From positions 1-8,278 of the forward strand of contig PUNP01000482.1 of assembly GCA_003551785.1 (NCBI GenBank): 8,278 bases of DNA, read 5' to 3'. The stretch comes from Candidatus Brocadiaceae bacterium (GTDB taxonomy: Bacteria > Planctomycetota > Brocadiia > SM23-32). The position numbers and the translations under genes were made by a program. The notes beneath the pieces were generated by a model, which saw only the letters and a list, made by a program, of their open reading frames with translations, had not been told where the DNA came from and searched no databases. Shown here piece after piece: positions 7,401 to 8,278 of this stretch (positions are counted from its first letter, which is position 1; every line of letters begins with the position of its first letter).

Positions 7401-8239
7401 CGATGGGTTTCGACCTGATTCTGCAAATTACCAGTATTCGCTTTAAGGGCAACTGTTTGTTTATTCAAGCATTTTTCATTCTCGATTTCGGTTTCGAGTT
7501 TTGCGGCCAGGAGGCGTTTCTTTGCCATCAATTCCGCTTTCTCGAAAAACGCATGAGCCAAACGGAGGCGTATTTGCCTATCCTTATAACGACGATATCG
7601 TCTGGCTTTAGAAGCTTGACGTCTGACGCTGCGGAGCTGCCGGTCGAGTTCCTCAATGATGTCAGTAACCCGTTGGAGATTTCCTTTAACGCGTTCAAGT
7701 TTTCGTTCGGCCTGCTTTTTTTGTTCGAGGAACCGATTGATTCCGGCCGCTTCTTCGAGCACGGCTCTTCTTTCTTTCGAACCGGCCTGGAGCAGCATGT
7801 CTATTTGGCCTTGTTCGATGATACTATAGGCATTGACACCGAAGCCGGTATCGAGCAGAAGATTTTTAATTTCTTTAAGCCGACAATTTTTACCGTTGAG
7901 TGAATACTTACTTTCACCCGACCGGAAACAGCGTCTGGATATGCAGACTTCTTCATAATCGACGGGCAGGAGGCCGCTTGAGTTATCAAGAGTAACTTTC
8001 ACTTCGGCGGAGCTTTGAGCACGTCGGGAATCGCTGCCGTTAAAGATCATATCAGCCATTTCATTTCCGCGCAGGCTTTTAGCGCTTTGTTCGCCTAAGA
8101 CCCATTTCAGGGCATCGACGACATTACTTTTCCCGGAGCCGTTAGGCCCGACAAGACCGGTAAAATCACCTTCAAAATCGAAAAAAGATTTATCAGCGAA
8201 AGACTTAAACCCGACAAGTTCAAGTTTTTTCAGTTTCAT
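4412..8239 (-). CDS. smc: Chromosome segregation ATPase SMC (complete)
   Basis: This 1275-residue protein is the core of the SMC-ScpAB condensin that loads at parS/ParB and extrudes or aligns chromosome arms. All diagnostic parts are intact. The N-terminal head starts MKLKKLELVGFKSFADKS with Walker A GPNGSGKSN (31-39), the LRG segment (56-58) and the IEQGQID Q-loop (141-147). A first coiled coil runs about 170-505. The hinge lies about 505-675, with AAAVEAAL (542-549) and GRVNVIPLDRLP (577-588). The return coil runs about 676-955. The C-terminal head has the LSGGE signature (1166-1170), Walker B FCLLDEVD (1190-1197), D-loop and the VTHNK switch histidine (1226). Bacterial SMC is usually about 1150-1190 residues; the excess appears to lie mainly around 955-1042. 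The start is the canonical SMC N-terminus, although no Shine-Dalgarno sequence is visible. ScpA, ScpB and ParB are not in the window. Confidence 0.97.
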   Translation of the reverse strand: MKLKKLELVGFKSFADKSFFDFEGDFTGLVGPNGSGKSNVVDALKWVLGEQSAKSLRGNEMADMIFNGSDSRRAQSSAEVKVTLDNSSGLLPVDYEEVCISRRCFRSGESKYSLNGKNCRLKEIKNLLLDTGFGVNAYSIIEQGQIDMLLQAGSKERRAVLEEAAGINRFLEQKKQAERKLERVKGNLQRVTDIIEELDRQLRSVRRQASKARRYRRYKDRQIRLRLAHAFFEKAELMAKKRLLAAKLETEIENEKCLNKQTVALKANTGNLQNQVETHRSELAAIDEKISHLDARIYSLNKEVDLNLRRKKELQQRTADLQERYQRLNDNDGDYRSELQIAESEFESGAEKLQQLREKIKYVKNELTEAVNRYNTARDKGDNGKNAAFQLMQQQAQAENQVKLLQSQVTTVANRLLRSNEREAALNDKCSKLGKNIELARSDAQKAKDDYADIDQKAKEVSDSISENNSQLNSLNSKISDLRAELHGKKERKQLIQDLQKRAEGVGAGVKLMLEKVNAADGILAGCPGMLGNLISVSTKYAAAVEAALCRYAQAVIVNTTEQAEYALKLAEKGDKGRVNVIPLDRLPENERNVRPDEGDSLTPLAALIDCPDNIRGVIKALLGNCFVTESNEQLSEHAELAAAASERNMRIVTLDGRLYDANGVWAAGEPEAGGVISRHSELAELNERINTLDADMAELKRKAGHCSRNILELKTKAKKLSFDKDKYRKKEQEASQNVSVLESQKSQTCEEVASLQEDAAALATEKKQALQKIEEKKVNVAELAEKKKKAEIEHQNTLEEIGRLREKRNAVNEQHSRLDKDLSRFQEQQRSKDALIKRLKLQIKQNADEIQRVEKERSECSVEIEKTTAAIQKAHADIKNLKGELHTLKSKSASKKGTIQSLANELKNSRKRSEILEKQLQEAQKKLQKTEIEVNENRLKTETLCDKIADECGINLDALELLPEEWRDTPLYIDAEIEDYYVKPKMLSPSERVAGWFVEECKKDIDNAKDDEGKPRLVGLAEAVSLQKDVFEIVQSPDTDWQEIKKEAAELKNKLERMGGANLDAIKEQDELEIRAEFLTNQREDLEKARRHELELIRRLSKESRTKFIKTFEEVRQNFQVIIRKLFGGGSGDLTLDNETDDVLEAGIDISVRPPGKENRSISLLSGGEKALSAVALLFAIFESKPSPFCLLDEVDAPLDDANVGRFMSLVEQYTENTQFVIVTHNKLTMSAAQTLYGITMHQDGTSRKVAVNFEEVDQQLEEMETETAKAKAG

Positions 8240-8278
8240 AGCTGTTATATATATAATAAAATTTGCTTTTTAATCGGC
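8240..8278 (-). other. AT-rich upstream region of smc
   Basis: These 39 bases contain an alternating TATATATATA run ending about eight bases before the smc ATG, and an A-rich and T-rich stretch further upstream. No purine-rich Shine-Dalgarno sequence is present. A TATAAC-like -10 box so close to the ATG would imply a very short leader or leaderless mRNA, but no good -35 box is seen. The promoter may lie outside the window. Confidence 0.35.

Noticed and set aside
7364..7903. A 179-codon plus-strand frame
   Set aside because: It is antisense to the N-terminal part of smc, with no family motif and no convincing ribosome binding site.
4412..8239. RecN, SbcC or Rad50-like identity for the large ATPase
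   Set aside because: The N-terminus, the SMC hinge with its conserved motifs and the LDEVDAPLDDANV Walker B/D-loop are specific for SMC; no zinc hook CxxC is present at the coil apex.

Overview
The window looks like ordinary chromosomal DNA from a Gram-negative bacterium of moderate GC content. One protein has a lipoprotein signal and a beta-barrel-like body, so an outer membrane is likely. From memory of related sequences, the C-terminal head of the SMC protein, the FHA-membrane-TPR architecture and the GH4 glycosidase fit the PVC group, most likely Planctomycetota (Phycisphaerae-like). That placement is inference; there is no rRNA or other strong marker here.

Layout. The plus strand carries the 3' half of a family 4 glycoside hydrolase (1-656, cut by the window edge), followed at once by a double-ACT-domain protein (667-1230) whose ribosome binding site overlaps the hydrolase stop codon. 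These two probably form the end of an operon. Everything else is on the minus strand: an FHA-domain membrane protein with a long TPR-like extracytoplasmic part (1199-3172), a putative beta-barrel lipoprotein (3447-4223), and a complete, rather long chromosome-segregation ATPase SMC (4412-8239). The ACT and FHA genes converge and overlap tail to tail by 32 bp.

Non-coding parts. The 274-bp gap at 3173-3446 holds a good sigma-70-like promoter for the FHA gene, a 12-bp palindrome and a small imperfect hairpin. The 188-bp gap at 4224-4411 is mostly filled by a 146-bp element with imperfect 25-bp terminal inverted repeats, an internal direct repeat and a palindromic core. It looks like a MITE or REP-type intergenic repeat. 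The 39 bp upstream of smc are very AT-rich and show no Shine-Dalgarno sequence.

The three minus-strand genes do not form an obvious pathway. SMC works on chromosome organisation, while the FHA and barrel proteins are envelope proteins. I found no clear undescribed multi-gene system. The points most worth a second look are the intergenic repeat element, the FHA-TM-TPR protein, the lipobox-plus-barrel protein and the apparent extra segment near the C-terminal head of SMC.
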